Assembly (NCBI RefSeq): GCF_900091515.1
Contig: NZ_LT607410.1
Coordinates: 5,270,001-5,334,000 of the forward strand
DNA from: Micromonospora purpureochromogenes
GTDB lineage: Bacteria > Actinomycetota > Actinomycetes > Mycobacteriales > Micromonosporaceae
Direction: 5' to 3'
Length of the DNA stretch: 64,000 nucleotides
The notes below the pieces were generated by a model, which saw only the letters and a list, made by a program, of their open reading frames with translations, did no database searches and had not been told where the DNA came from. The position numbers were made by a program, and so were the translations under genes. Positions 52,349-61,140 of the stretch are shown piece after piece. Numbering within the stretch: the stretch's first letter is position 1; each line of letters starts with the position of its first letter.

Positions 52349-53256
52349 GCGCGTCGACCATGACCCGCGAGCCGGCGGCCGACGCCCCGGCCCGGCGCCG
52401 CGCGCCGCTGCGCCCGGCCCGGGTGGTCCTGCACCTGTTCCTGGGCGTGGTGGCGATCGGGTGGCTCTTCCCGATCATCTGGGCGGTGCTGACCTCGCTC
52501 CGGTCGTACGACTACACCGCCGCGAACGGGTACGCCTCGCTCGGCGGCTGGACCTTCGACAACTACGTCACCGCCTGGCAGACCGCCGAGTTCGGCAAGC
52601 ACTTCCTCAACTCGGTCTGGATCACCGTCCCGGCGGTGCTGCTGACGCTCTTCCTGGCCTCCTGCGTGGCGTTCGTGATCGCCCGGTTCAGCTGGAAACT
52701 CAACATCATCCTGCTCGGGCTCTTCACCGCGGCCAACCTGCTGCCCCAGCAGGCGCTGCTGATCCCGCTGTTCCGGCTCTTCACCGAGGTGCCGCTGCCG
52801 GAGTTCATGAGCGACTCGGAGCTGCTCTACGACAGCTACTGGGGGCTGATCCTGGTCAACGTCGCCTTCCAGTGCGGCTTCTGCGTCTTCGTGCTGAGCA
52901 ACTACATGAAGGCGCTCCCCCGCGACCTGTACGAGGCGGCGATGGTCGACGGCGCGAGCGTCTGGCGGCAGTACTGGCAGGTGACCATGCCGCTGTGCCG
53001 GCCGGCCCTGGCGGCGCTGGCCACCCTGGAGGTGACCTGGATCTACAACGAGTTCTTCTGGGCCACCGTGCTGATGCGCAGCGGCGACAAGTTCCCGGTG
53101 ACCAGCTCGCTGAACAACCTGCGCGGCGAGTTCTTCACCGACAACAACCTGGTCTCGGCCGGCTCGGTGCTGGTCGCCATCCCCACGTTGGTGATCTTCT
53201 TCCTGCTCCAGAAGCAGTTCGTCCGGGGGCTGACCCTCGGCGCCTCGAAGGGCTGA
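52345..53256 (+). CDS. Sugar ABC transporter permease (MalG type)
   Basis: 303 residues from ATG 52345. VLHLFLGVVAIGWLFPIIWA starts the first segment. The EAA loop is DLYEAAMVDGASVWRQYWQV followed by TMPLCRPAL. A typical C-terminal FFLLQKQFVRGLTLGASKG ends the protein (last segment plus basic tail). It forms the heterodimeric pore with the MalF-type subunit. The hairpin at 53268-53301 reduces but need not abolish read-through into the GH36 gene. Confidence 0.94.
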   Translation: MSASTMTREPAADAPARRRAPLRPARVVLHLFLGVVAIGWLFPIIWAVLTSLRSYDYTAANGYASLGGWTFDNYVTAWQTAEFGKHFLNSVWITVPAVLLTLFLASCVAFVIARFSWKLNIILLGLFTAANLLPQQALLIPLFRLFTEVPLPEFMSDSELLYDSYWGLILVNVAFQCGFCVFVLSNYMKALPRDLYEAAMVDGASVWRQYWQVTMPLCRPALAALATLEVTWIYNEFFWATVLMRSGDKFPVTSSLNNLRGEFFTDNNLVSAGSVLVAIPTLVIFFLLQKQFVRGLTLGASKG

Positions 53257-53267
53257 CCTCGCCGGCC

Positions 53268-53301
53268 GCCCGGCCCCGTCACGATGGTGACGGGGCCGGG
53301 C
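53268..53301 (+). terminator. Intra-cluster terminator
   Basis: GCCCGGCCCCGTCAC pairs with GTGACGGGGCCGGGC around GATG. It is 12 bp after the transporter stop and 26 bp before the GH36 start. Confidence 0.85.
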
Positions 53302-53327
53302 GTGCCCTGACGGAGAAATGAGCGGCC

Positions 53328-55589
53328 ATGACGAACCCGTCCGTCATCCACCTGCGTCGGGCGGCGACCAGCCTGGTGCTCGACGCGCGTGGCCCGGGCC
53401 TGCCCCGGGTCGTGCACTGGGGTGCCGACCTGGGCCCGCTGCCCGCCGACGACCTGCCCGCGCTGGTCGACGCCACCATCCCGCCGGTGGTGCCGAGCAG
53501 CTTCGACGCGCCGACGGTGCTGTCGCTGCTGCCCGAGGCGAGTGCCGGATGGAGCGGCCGGCCGGGACTCGCCGGCCACCGCGACGGCACCGCCTGGTCC
53601 ACCGCCTTCCGACTCGACCGGCTCGACGTCGTCGACGACACCACGACCGGCAGTGCCGACGGGACCAGTGGCGGCGGTGCCGCCGGCCCGGAACAGGGCC
53701 GCGTGGCCCTCGGTGGTGACCCGGTGCGCGTATCCGAGGCCGACGACGACCGGGGCGGGCCCGGCGCGGCCCGGGTGACCGTGCGGGCGTCGGACCCGGC
53801 GGCGGCCCTCGCCCTCACCGTCGAGATCACCCTCGACCCGACCGGCCTGCTGACGGTGCGGCACCGGCTGCGCAACGACGGTGACGCTGCCTACGAGCTG
53901 CGCGAGCTGACTCCGGTGCTGCCGGTGCCGGCGGTCGCCAGCGAACTGCTCGACCTCACCGGACGCTGGTGCCGGGAACGCGCGCCGCAGCGGCACCCGT
54001 GGCCGATGGGCGCCTGGGTGCGGGAGGGCCGGCACGGGCGGACCGGGCACGACGCCACGCTGCTGCTGGTGGCCGGCACGCCCGGTTTCGACTTCGGCCA
54101 CGGCGAGGTGTGGGCGGTGCACACCGCCTGGAGCGGCGACCACGTCACCGTCGCCGAACGCCGGCCCACCGGCGAGTCCACCCTGGGCGGCGGGGAACTC
54201 CTCGCCCCCGGCGAGATCGTGCTCGCCCCCGGCGAGGAGTACGCCACTCCCCTGCTGTACGCGGTGCACTCCGCCGCCGGCCTGGACGGGCTCAGCGACG
54301 TGCTGCACCGCCACCTGCGGGCCAGGCCCGAGCACCCGGGCACGCCCCGACCGGTCACCCTGAACGTCTGGGAGGCCGTCTACTTCGACCACGACCTGGC
54401 CCGGCTCACCGCGCTGGCCGACCGGGCCGCCGAGGTGGGCGTGGAGCGGTTCGTGCTCGACGACGGCTGGTTCCGGGGCCGCCGGCACGACCGGGCCGGC
54501 CTGGGCGACTGGTACGTCGACGACGGGGTCTGGCCGGACGGGCTGCAACCGCTGATCGACCACGTGCGCGGGCACGGGATGCAGTTCGGGCTCTGGGTCG
54601 AGCCGGAGATGGTCAATCCCGACTCCGACCTGTTCCGCGCGCACCCGGACTGGGTGCTCGCCGCGCCCGGCCGGCTGCCACCCGAATGGCGCCACCAGCA
54701 GGTGCTCGACCTGGCCCACCCGGAGGCGTACGAGCACCTGCTCGGCCGGCTCGACGCCCTGTTGGCCGGGCACGACGGCATCGCGTACCTGAAGTGGGAC
54801 CACAACCGCGACCTCACCGAGGCCGGGCACCGGGGCCGGCCGGGGGTGCACGCGCAGACCGTGGCGGTCTACCGGCTGCTCGACGAGCTGCGCCGCCGGC
54901 ATCCCGGCGTGGAGATCGAGAGCTGCTCCTCCGGCGGGGCGCGGGTCGACCTGGAGATCCTGCGCCGCACCGACCGGGTCTGGGCCAGCGACTGCAACGA
55001 CGCACTGGAACGGCTCGCCATCCAACGCTGGACCGGGCTGCTGCTCCCGCCCGAGCTGGTCGGCACCCACATCGGACCGGAGCGCTCGCACACCACCCAC
55101 CGGGTGCACGACCTCGGCTTCCGGGCCGTCACCGCGCTCTTCGGCCACCACGGCATCGAGTGGGACATCGGGTCGATCGACGCCGCTCAGCGCGCCGAGC
55201 TGGCCGCCTGGGTCGCCCTGCACAAGCGGCTCCGCCCGCTGCTGCACTCCGGCCGGGTGGTCCGGGTCGACCACCCGGACCTGGCCGTGCAGGCCCACGG
55301 CGTCATCGCCCACGACGGCTCCCAGGCGGTGTACGCGGTGTCCCGCCTGACCACCTCCGCCGCGCAGGTCCCCGGAGCGGTGCGCCTGCCGGGCCTGGAC
55401 CCGGCCCGCCGCTACTCGGTCCGCCCGCCGGCGGGCCTGCCCGAGCCGGCGGTGCTGCAGCTGACCGAGCCCGGCTGGCTGCCGAAGGGGATCACCCTCA
55501 GCGGGGCGGTGCTGGGCACGGTCGGGGTGCAACTGCCCGCCCTGCACCCGGAACAGGCGCTGCTGCTGGAGGTCACCGCGGTCGGCTGA
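53328..55589 (+). CDS. GH36 alpha-galactosidase
   Basis: 753 residues, the usual bacterial GH36 length. An N-terminal beta-sandwich (1-340) precedes a TIM barrel. Nucleophile is D491 (YLKWDHNRD) and acid/base D555 (WASDCNDALERL). Substrate-site motifs are LDDGWF, WVEPEMVN and CSSGGARVD. No signal peptide is seen. It removes alpha-1,6-galactose from imported galactomannan- or raffinose-type oligosaccharides. It lies directly behind the transporter genes. Confidence 0.95.
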   Translation: MTNPSVIHLRRAATSLVLDARGPGLPRVVHWGADLGPLPADDLPALVDATIPPVVPSSFDAPTVLSLLPEASAGWSGRPGLAGHRDGTAWSTAFRLDRLDVVDDTTTGSADGTSGGGAAGPEQGRVALGGDPVRVSEADDDRGGPGAARVTVRASDPAAALALTVEITLDPTGLLTVRHRLRNDGDAAYELRELTPVLPVPAVASELLDLTGRWCRERAPQRHPWPMGAWVREGRHGRTGHDATLLLVAGTPGFDFGHGEVWAVHTAWSGDHVTVAERRPTGESTLGGGELLAPGEIVLAPGEEYATPLLYAVHSAAGLDGLSDVLHRHLRARPEHPGTPRPVTLNVWEAVYFDHDLARLTALADRAAEVGVERFVLDDGWFRGRRHDRAGLGDWYVDDGVWPDGLQPLIDHVRGHGMQFGLWVEPEMVNPDSDLFRAHPDWVLAAPGRLPPEWRHQQVLDLAHPEAYEHLLGRLDALLAGHDGIAYLKWDHNRDLTEAGHRGRPGVHAQTVAVYRLLDELRRRHPGVEIESCSSGGARVDLEILRRTDRVWASDCNDALERLAIQRWTGLLLPPELVGTHIGPERSHTTHRVHDLGFRAVTALFGHHGIEWDIGSIDAAQRAELAAWVALHKRLRPLLHSGRVVRVDHPDLAVQAHGVIAHDGSQAVYAVSRLTTSAAQVPGAVRLPGLDPARRYSVRPPAGLPEPAVLQLTEPGWLPKGITLSGAVLGTVGVQLPALHPEQALLLEVTAVG

Positions 55590-55655
55590 GAAAGTTCGGA
55601 ATTTCTTCCGCGCAGATGTAGAGAACCGGAGCGGCGGCTTCTACCTACGGGTGCA

Positions 55656-55674
55656 AGCACCGAGAATCGGTGCT
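55656..55674. promoter_or_regulatory. Hairpin before the YCII gene
   Basis: AGCACCGA-gaa-TCGGTGCT, perfect 8-bp arms, 20 bp before the start. It lies either in the leader RNA or over the promoter. Confidence 0.5.
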
Positions 55675-55693
55675 CGGACGTGAGGAGCCAGCC

Positions 55694-56095
55694 GTGAAGT
55701 ACATGCTGCTGATGCAGTTCAGCGCCGCCGGTACCGACTTCCCCTCGATCGACACCTGGACGCCGGACGAGATCGCCGCGCACATCGGGTTCATGCGGGA
55801 GGTGAACGGCAAGCTCTCCGCCTCCGGCGAGTGGGTCCAGGCCGAGGGGCTGGGCGGGCCGCAGCAGGCACGCATCGTCCGGGCCGGCGCGGGCGGCGCG
55901 CCGGTGGTCACCGAGGGGCCCTTCGCCGAGACCAAGGAGTTCCTCGCCGGCTGGTGGATCCTCGACTGCGAGACCCCGCAGCGGGCGGTCGAGATCGCCG
56001 CGCACATCTCCACCGCGCCCGGCCCCGGCGGCCGGCCGCTCAACATGCCGATCGAGGTCCACCCGGTGATGTCGGCCCCGACGCAGGAGCTGTGA
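55694..56095 (+). CDS. YCII/DGPF-domain protein
   Basis: 133 residues from GTG 55694 (GAGGAG nine bases upstream); the frame to 55670 adds only eight residues. VKYMLLMQFSAAGTDFPSID, TEGPFAETKEFLAGWWILDC and PIEVHPVM are the DGPF signature (PFAETKE-x-L-x-G-W). Such proteins accompany ECF42-type sigma factors and may sense or modify small ligands. The stop (TGA) is in the same frame as the following sigma factor. Confidence 0.93.
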   Translation: MKYMLLMQFSAAGTDFPSIDTWTPDEIAAHIGFMREVNGKLSASGEWVQAEGLGGPQQARIVRAGAGGAPVVTEGPFAETKEFLAGWWILDCETPQRAVEIAAHISTAPGPGGRPLNMPIEVHPVMSAPTQEL

Positions 56096-56098
56096 CGA

Positions 56099-57349
56099 CT
56101 GGACACCCCGGACCACACCGTCGAGGACCTGCTGCGCGAACTGGCGCCGCAGGTCCTCGGCGTGCTCGCCCGCCGTTTCGGTGACTTCGCCACCGCCGAG
56201 GACGCCGTCCAGGAGGCGCTGCTCGACGCGGCCACCCAGTGGCCCGCCGAGGGCCTGCCGGACAACCCGCGCGGCTGGCTGGTGCAGGTCGCGTACCGGC
56301 GGATGATCGAGCTGGTCCGGGCCGAGACGGCCCGGCGCGAGCGGGAGGACCGCGCCGCCCGGCGGGAGCCCGACCGGCGGGGTGCCGCCCCGGCGGCGGA
56401 CGAGTCGCTGGCCACGGACCGGGACGACACCCTGGTGCTGCTCTTCCTCTGCTGCCATCCCACGCTGTCGACCGCGTCGGCGATCGCGCTGACGCTGCGC
56501 GCCGTCGGCGGGCTCAGCACCGCCGAGATCGCCCGGGCGTTCCTGGTGCCCGAGGCCACCATGGCCCAGCGGATCAGCCGCGCCAAGCAGCGCATCCGGG
56601 ACTCCGGGGTGCCGTTCCGGCTGCCCGACCAGCGGGAGCGGCAGGAGCGGCTGGCCACCGTGCTGCACGTGCTCTATCTGATCTTCACCGAGGGACACAC
56701 CGCCACCCTCGGCCCTGACCTGCGCCGGGTCGACCTGTCGGAGGAGGCGGTCCGGCTGACCCGGGCCATGCACACCCTGCTGCCCGACGACAGCGAGGTC
56801 GCCGGGCTGCTGGCGCTGATGCTGCTCACCGACGCCCGGGCCGCCGCCCGCACCGGCCCGTCCGGCGAGCTGATCTCGCTGGCCGATCAGGACCGGTCCC
56901 GCTGGGACGCGACCGCGATCGCCGAGGGCACCGCGCTGGTCACCCGGGCGATGGCCCGGGGGCCGGTCGGGCCGTACCAGCTCCAGGCCGCCATCGCCGC
57001 GCTGCACGACGAGGCGCCGACCGCCGAGGCCACTGACTGGCCGCAGATCCTGGCCCTCTACCAGGTGCTCGAACGGCTCTCCGGCAATCCGGTGGTGGCG
57101 CTCAACCGGGCGGTGGCGACGGCCATGGTGGAGGGTCCGGAGGCGGGCCTCGCCGCGCTCGCCACCCTCGCCGCCGACCCCCGGCTGACCGGGCACCACC
57201 GGCTCGACGCGGCCCGGGCCCATTTGTACGAGATGGCCGGGGACCGGGACCGGGCCGTCGCGCACTACCGGGCGGCGGCCGGCGGCACGACCAGCCTGCC
57301 CGAGCAGCACTACCTGCGGATACGGGCCGCCCGGCTGGCCGGCGGCTGA
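56099..57349 (+). CDS. ECF42-type RNA polymerase sigma factor with C-terminal extension
   Basis: About 416 residues. Region 2 is ELAPQVLGVLARRFGDFATA, then EDAVQEALLDAATQWPAEGL. Region 4 is STAEIARAFLVPEATMAQRI. A TPR-like C-terminal extension follows (LLALMLLTDARAAARTG, then QILALYQVLERLSGNPVVAL, AVATAMVEGPEAGLAAL), the hallmark of ECF42 sigma factors. The conserved N terminus (DTPDHTVEDLLREL) begins before any ATG, GTG or TTG; the first codon after the YCII stop is CGA, then CTG at 56099. So start is either a rare CTG or the GTG at 56162, which would remove part of region 2. Confidence 0.88.
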   Translation: MDTPDHTVEDLLRELAPQVLGVLARRFGDFATAEDAVQEALLDAATQWPAEGLPDNPRGWLVQVAYRRMIELVRAETARREREDRAARREPDRRGAAPAADESLATDRDDTLVLLFLCCHPTLSTASAIALTLRAVGGLSTAEIARAFLVPEATMAQRISRAKQRIRDSGVPFRLPDQRERQERLATVLHVLYLIFTEGHTATLGPDLRRVDLSEEAVRLTRAMHTLLPDDSEVAGLLALMLLTDARAAARTGPSGELISLADQDRSRWDATAIAEGTALVTRAMARGPVGPYQLQAAIAALHDEAPTAEATDWPQILALYQVLERLSGNPVVALNRAVATAMVEGPEAGLAALATLAADPRLTGHHRLDAARAHLYEMAGDRDRAVAHYRAAAGGTTSLPEQHYLRIRAARLAGG

Positions 57350-57378
57350 CCCGCGTACCGGGCGCGGTACCCGGGAGG

Positions 57379-57408
57379 GGTGGCCGGGTCCGCGCGGACC
57401 CGGCCACC
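57379..57408. terminator. Bidirectional terminator
   Basis: GGTGGCCGGGTCC pairs with GGACCCGGCCACC around GCGC, between convergent genes. Confidence 0.88.
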
Positions 57409-57423
57409 GGTGGTACGACCCGG

Positions 57424-58770
57424 TCAGCTCGCGGTGCAGGTCACCGCGGGCGCCGGGTTGCTGCCGTTCCAGCTGGCGATGAAGCCGAAGCTGGTGCTGG
57501 CGCCGGCGCCGAGCCGGCCGTTGTAGTCGACGTTGCGGGCGGTGTACGCCGCACCGGAGCTGCTCAGCGCGGCATTCCAGGACTGGCTGACCGTCTGGCC
57601 CCCGGTGAAGGTCCATTTCGTCGTCCAGCCGGTGATGGCGGCCGAGCCGGCGCTCACCTTGACCTCACCCTGGAAGCCGCCCTGCCACTGGTTGACGATG
57701 GTGTAGCTGGCCGTGCAGCCGCCGGGCGGAGGCGTCGTGGGCGGAGGCGTGGTCGGGGTGGGGGTCGTCGGCGTCGGTGTGCTGCCGGAGTAGACCGAGG
57801 CCTCCCTGGCGGTCGCCTTGATGCCGTTGGCGCCGTTGAAGATCCGCTGACCCCAGCTGGTCAGCTGGGCCGGGTCGAAGTTGGTGGCCATGTCGAGGTA
57901 CTCGACGCCGCCGCCGTTGCCGCTCCACGACCAGCCGAGCCAGCCGATCCGGTTGGCCTGGCTGTAGGAGAGGATGGTGTCCTCGTCCGGGTTGCCGTCG
58001 GAGTGGTTGAAGCCGAACTCGCCGACCACGATGGGCAGCCCGGCGCTGCGGAACCGGCCGAGGTAGTCGGTGATCTCGGCGGCGGTGTCGAAGACGCCGT
58101 ACATGTGGATCGAGAAGACGGTGTTCTTCGCCGGGTCGGCGTTGAACACCGTCGCCGCGTTGTCCCGCATGGTGAAGGACCAGTCCTGGCCCCAGTTCGG
58201 GGCGTCCACCATGATCGTGTGGGCGAGGCCGCCGGCGCGCAGCCGCTTGACCGCGTTGGCGCTGTCGGTGGCCCAGGTCGCGTACCCCTGGTTGCCGTAC
58301 GGCTCGTTGCCGATGTTGACGATGACGTACCTCTCCTGGCCGTTGAGCGCGTCGGCGATGCTCAGCCAGTAGTCGACCGCCCGGTCCAGGCTGATCGCCC
58401 CGCTCTGCTCGCCGTAGCCGGTGGTGTCGTGCACCTCCAGCACGCAGATCAGCCGGTTGGCCTTGCAGAGCGAGATGACGTTGCTGACGTCGGCGGCGCT
58501 GTTCTTGGCCCAGCGGTCGCCGCTGGCCAGCACCACCCGGACGCTGTTCGCGCCCAACGCCTTCACGTTGGCGAACGAGCTGGTCTGCTGCGGGTACCAG
58601 GTGTGGGCATGGTTGACGCCGCGCATGACGAACTCGGTGCCTCCTGCGTCGTAGAGCCGGCCGTTGGCGACCGAGAACCCGGCGGCGGCGTGGGCCGGCT
58701 GGACGAAGGCGAAGACGGCGGCGAGAACGGTGAGCAGGGCGGCGCCGGCGACGGAGAGTCGCTTTCCCAT
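57424..58770 (-). CDS. Secreted GH5 beta-mannanase with CBM2
   Basis: 448 residues. Signal peptide (RLSVAGAALLTVLAAVFAFV, cleaved near AHA-A), then a GH5 catalytic domain (30-325), a P/T linker and a C-terminal carbohydrate-binding module of CBM2 type (CTASYTIVNQWQGGFQGEVK to the end; conserved W residues and Cys pair). Acid/base is E156 (NIGNEPYG), nucleophile E251 (VVGEFGFNHSD). GVNHAHTWYP, LEVHDTTGYGE and DAPNWGQDW are typical of GH5_8 mannanases such as Streptomyces ManA. It should cut mannan or galactomannan outside the cell. Two AACCGGTT sites lie upstream. Confidence 0.93.
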   Translation of the reverse strand: MGKRLSVAGAALLTVLAAVFAFVQPAHAAAGFSVANGRLYDAGGTEFVMRGVNHAHTWYPQQTSSFANVKALGANSVRVVLASGDRWAKNSAADVSNVISLCKANRLICVLEVHDTTGYGEQSGAISLDRAVDYWLSIADALNGQERYVIVNIGNEPYGNQGYATWATDSANAVKRLRAGGLAHTIMVDAPNWGQDWSFTMRDNAATVFNADPAKNTVFSIHMYGVFDTAAEITDYLGRFRSAGLPIVVGEFGFNHSDGNPDEDTILSYSQANRIGWLGWSWSGNGGGVEYLDMATNFDPAQLTSWGQRIFNGANGIKATAREASVYSGSTPTPTTPTPTTPPPTTPPPGGCTASYTIVNQWQGGFQGEVKVSAGSAAITGWTTKWTFTGGQTVSQSWNAALSSSGAAYTARNVDYNGRLGAGASTSFGFIASWNGSNPAPAVTCTAS

Positions 58771-58913
58771 GGCATTCCTCAGGAGTGTCGACCCCGTTGC
58801 CCTGGCGGGGTTGCGGTGGTTGGTGACGGTCGTGGCGGCTGTAGCCCGGCAGCCGCCACTCGACTCCCTGGTCGTGCGCAGGGATCAGCGTAGGACGATG
58901 CGATCGGGAAAGC

Positions 58914-59033
58914 AACCGGTTAAGTAGATGGCACGCTCGGCGGGAAGGCCTGTGGCGGCCCACGTCGACCGCAGGCCGCCACAGGGGCGGTCACCCCACC
59001 ACAGGATGTGTCGCCACCGGCTCTGAACCGGTT
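58914..59033. promoter_or_regulatory. Two LacI-type operator candidates for the mannanase gene
   Basis: AACCGGTT occurs at 58914-58921 and 59026-59033, both as (g/c)NAACCGGTTAAG. A central CG within an A/T-flanked palindrome is typical of LacI-family operators. They are 112 bp apart and lie 144 and 256 bp before the mannanase start. No LacI gene is in the window. Confidence 0.6.
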
Positions 59034-59200
59034 AAGCGGGACCCTAGGCCCAATCTCGCGCCCCGGTCAAGGGCGGTCGCCGCACCGACCGGCGAGGGTC
59101 ACCGCCACGGGTGACGGCCGCGCCAGAACGGGACGGGCGGGGTTGACCGGCACCGGGCGGGGTATCCCGTGACGATCGTGGGGCGGAAGGAGAAACCAGG

Positions 59201-60163
59201 ATGGTCACCGTCGGCTACACCCTGATGTGCGAGCAGGCCGGCCCGAAGCAACTGGTCGACTACGCGGTGCGGGCGGAGGCGGCCGGCTTCGAGCAGCTGG
59301 TGATCTCCGACCACTACTACCCGTGGCTGGACTCCCAGGGCCACTCCCCGTACGCCTGGTCGGTGCTCGGCGCGGTCGCGCACGCCACCAGCCGCGCCGA
59401 GCTGATGTCCTTCGTGACCTGCCCGATCCTGCGCTACCACCCGGCCGTCGTGGCGCAGAAGGCCAGCACCCTCGGCGCGCTCTCCGACGGCCGGTTCACC
59501 CTCGGCCTCGGCGCCGGCGAGAACCTCAACGAGCACGTGGTCGGCGGCTGGCCGCACGTGCAGCAGCGGCACGAGATGTTCGAGGAGGCGTTGCAGATCA
59601 TCCGGCCGCTGCTCAACGGCGAGACGCTGACCTTCTCCGGCAACCACTTCGACGTCCCCGAGGCGTACCTGTGGGACCGGCCGGACGAGCCCGTCGGAAT
59701 GGCCGTCGCGGCCTCCGGGCCGTCGTCGGCCGCGCTCGCCGCCGAGTACGCCGACGGCATCGTCGCCACCGAACCCGACCGCCGGATCATCCAGCTCTAC
59801 GACGACGCGGGCGGCGCCGGCCAGCCCCGCTACGGCCAGGTGGCCATCTGCTACGGCCCGGACGAGGCGGAGTGCCGCAAGCTCGTGCACGACCAGTTCC
59901 GCTGGTTCGGCATGGGCTGGAAGGTCAACGCCGACCTGCCCGGCCCGGAGGCGTTCGCCGCCGCCACCCAGTACGTCCGCGAGGAGGACGTCGCCGAGGG
60001 CATCCCCTGCGGCCCCGACGTCGACCGGCACGTCGAGGCGTTCAAGCAGTTCGTCGACGCGGGCTTCACCCACGTGGCGATCGTGCAGGTCGGCGGCGAG
60101 ACCCAGCCGATGTTCCTGGACTGGGCGCAGGAGGAACTGCTCCCCCGGCTGCGCGAACTGTGA
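59201..60163 (+). CDS. F420-dependent LLM-class oxidoreductase (TIGR03557 type)
   Basis: 320 residues; AAGGAG eleven bases before the ATG. The protein opens VTVGYTLMCEQAGPKQLVDY. Further family features are VISDHYYPWLDSQGHSPYAW, FVTCPILRYHPAVVAQKAST, FTLGLGAGENLNEHVVGGWP and VAASGPSSAALAAEYADGIV. They place it with F420-dependent glucose-6-phosphate dehydrogenase-like proteins (TIGR03557). The physiological substrate is unknown. It overlaps the hydrolase gene by four bases. Confidence 0.93.
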   Translation: MVTVGYTLMCEQAGPKQLVDYAVRAEAAGFEQLVISDHYYPWLDSQGHSPYAWSVLGAVAHATSRAELMSFVTCPILRYHPAVVAQKASTLGALSDGRFTLGLGAGENLNEHVVGGWPHVQQRHEMFEEALQIIRPLLNGETLTFSGNHFDVPEAYLWDRPDEPVGMAVAASGPSSAALAAEYADGIVATEPDRRIIQLYDDAGGAGQPRYGQVAICYGPDEAECRKLVHDQFRWFGMGWKVNADLPGPEAFAAATQYVREEDVAEGIPCGPDVDRHVEAFKQFVDAGFTHVAIVQVGGETQPMFLDWAQEELLPRLREL

Positions 60164-61059
60164 GGCCCGGGTCGACCGCGCCCGGGCGCTTCGGGGCGTC
60201 CGAGCTGCGGCTCGCCCTGGCCGCACCCCGCCCGGCCGCCGGACTCACCAGCGAGTGGCGGCTGGTGGACGGCCTGCGGACGCACACCCGCCGCTCGCGG
60301 AACCCGGGCAGCGACGCGCCGCCGGTGGTGCTGGTGCACGGGCTCGCGGTGTCGCACCGCTACCTCACCCCGCTGGCCGTCGCGCTCTCGGCCACCCATC
60401 CGGTGTACGTGCCGGACCTGCCCGGCTTCGGGCTGACCGAGCGCCCCGGGCGGGCGTACGACGTCGGCCGGCACGCCGCGTTCCTGGCGGCCTGGCTGGC
60501 CGCGTACCGGCTGCCGCCCGCCTGCCTGGTGGGGCACTCGTTCGGCGCGGAGGTCGTCGCCGCGCTGGCGGCCCGCCGGCCCGGGACGGTCCGGGCGCTG
60601 GTGCTGGCCGGCCCGACCAGCGACCCGGCCGCCCGGTCCCGCCGCGGGCTGGTCGGCCGCTGGCTGCTGGACACCGTGGCGGAGGCGCCGCTGCAGGCAC
60701 CCGTCCTGCTCCGCGACGTCTGGGACGCCCGCCCCTGGCGGGTCGCCGCCACCGTGTCGCACTCCGTCCACAACCGGGTGGAGGAGGACCTGGTCCGGGT
60801 CGCCGCGCCGACCCTGGTGCTGGCCGGCGCCCGGGACACCGTGGTGCCACCGGCCTGGCGGGCCCAGGTGACCCGGCTGATCCCCCACGCCCGGGCGGCG
60901 ACCGTGCCCGGCGCCGCGCACAACGTGGTCACCACCGCACCCCGCCAGGTGGCCGACGCGATCCGTGCCCTGCTCACCCCCGACCCTGACAAGGTGGACC
61001 CATGCGCATCGGAAACACGGAGGTCCGATTCCTCGGCGGCGGCCTCGGCTGCCTGCTGA
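60160..61059 (+). CDS. Alpha/beta hydrolase
   Basis: 299 residues from GTG 60160 (GTGA overlap with the F420 enzyme). Oxyanion-hole HGLAVSH, nucleophile elbow GHSFGA (S127), acid in LVLAGARDTVVPP and catalytic His in VPGAAHNVV are all visible, so it is likely active. The first 50 residues are rich in R/P and atypical. Coupling with the F420 enzyme suggests shared substrate handling, such as ester hydrolysis, but nothing defines it. The C-terminal end overlaps a small membrane peptide gene. Confidence 0.9.
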   Translation: MRPGSTAPGRFGASELRLALAAPRPAAGLTSEWRLVDGLRTHTRRSRNPGSDAPPVVLVHGLAVSHRYLTPLAVALSATHPVYVPDLPGFGLTERPGRAYDVGRHAAFLAAWLAAYRLPPACLVGHSFGAEVVAALAARRPGTVRALVLAGPTSDPAARSRRGLVGRWLLDTVAEAPLQAPVLLRDVWDARPWRVAATVSHSVHNRVEEDLVRVAAPTLVLAGARDTVVPPAWRAQVTRLIPHARAATVPGAAHNVVTTAPRQVADAIRALLTPDPDKVDPCASETRRSDSSAAASAAC

Positions 61060-61121
61060 TGATCCTCTTCTCGATCCTCGCCTCGGTCGTGCTGACGGTG
61101 CTGCTCAACGTGATCCTCTGA
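61002..61121 (+). CDS. Small membrane protein (39 aa)
   Basis: ATG 61002 with AAGGTGG six bases upstream. Starts MRIGNTEVRFLGGGLGCLLM, followed by a hydrophobic stretch (ILFSILASVVLTVLLNVIL) to the stop. One membrane helix with a short cytosolic head. It overlaps the end of the hydrolase gene by 58 bp in another frame. Conserved look (no low complexity, good ribosome site) supports it. Function unknown. Confidence 0.65.
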   Translation: MRIGNTEVRFLGGGLGCLLMILFSILASVVLTVLLNVIL

Positions 61122-61140
61122 GCACGGCCCGCTGCCGCGT

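Noticed and set aside
49765..53256. An open frame of 1163 codons running through the sugar-transport operon
   Set aside because: Only its last 303 codons (the MalG-type permease from 52345) are real. The rest is a shadow of the binding protein and first permease, a GC-rich artefact.
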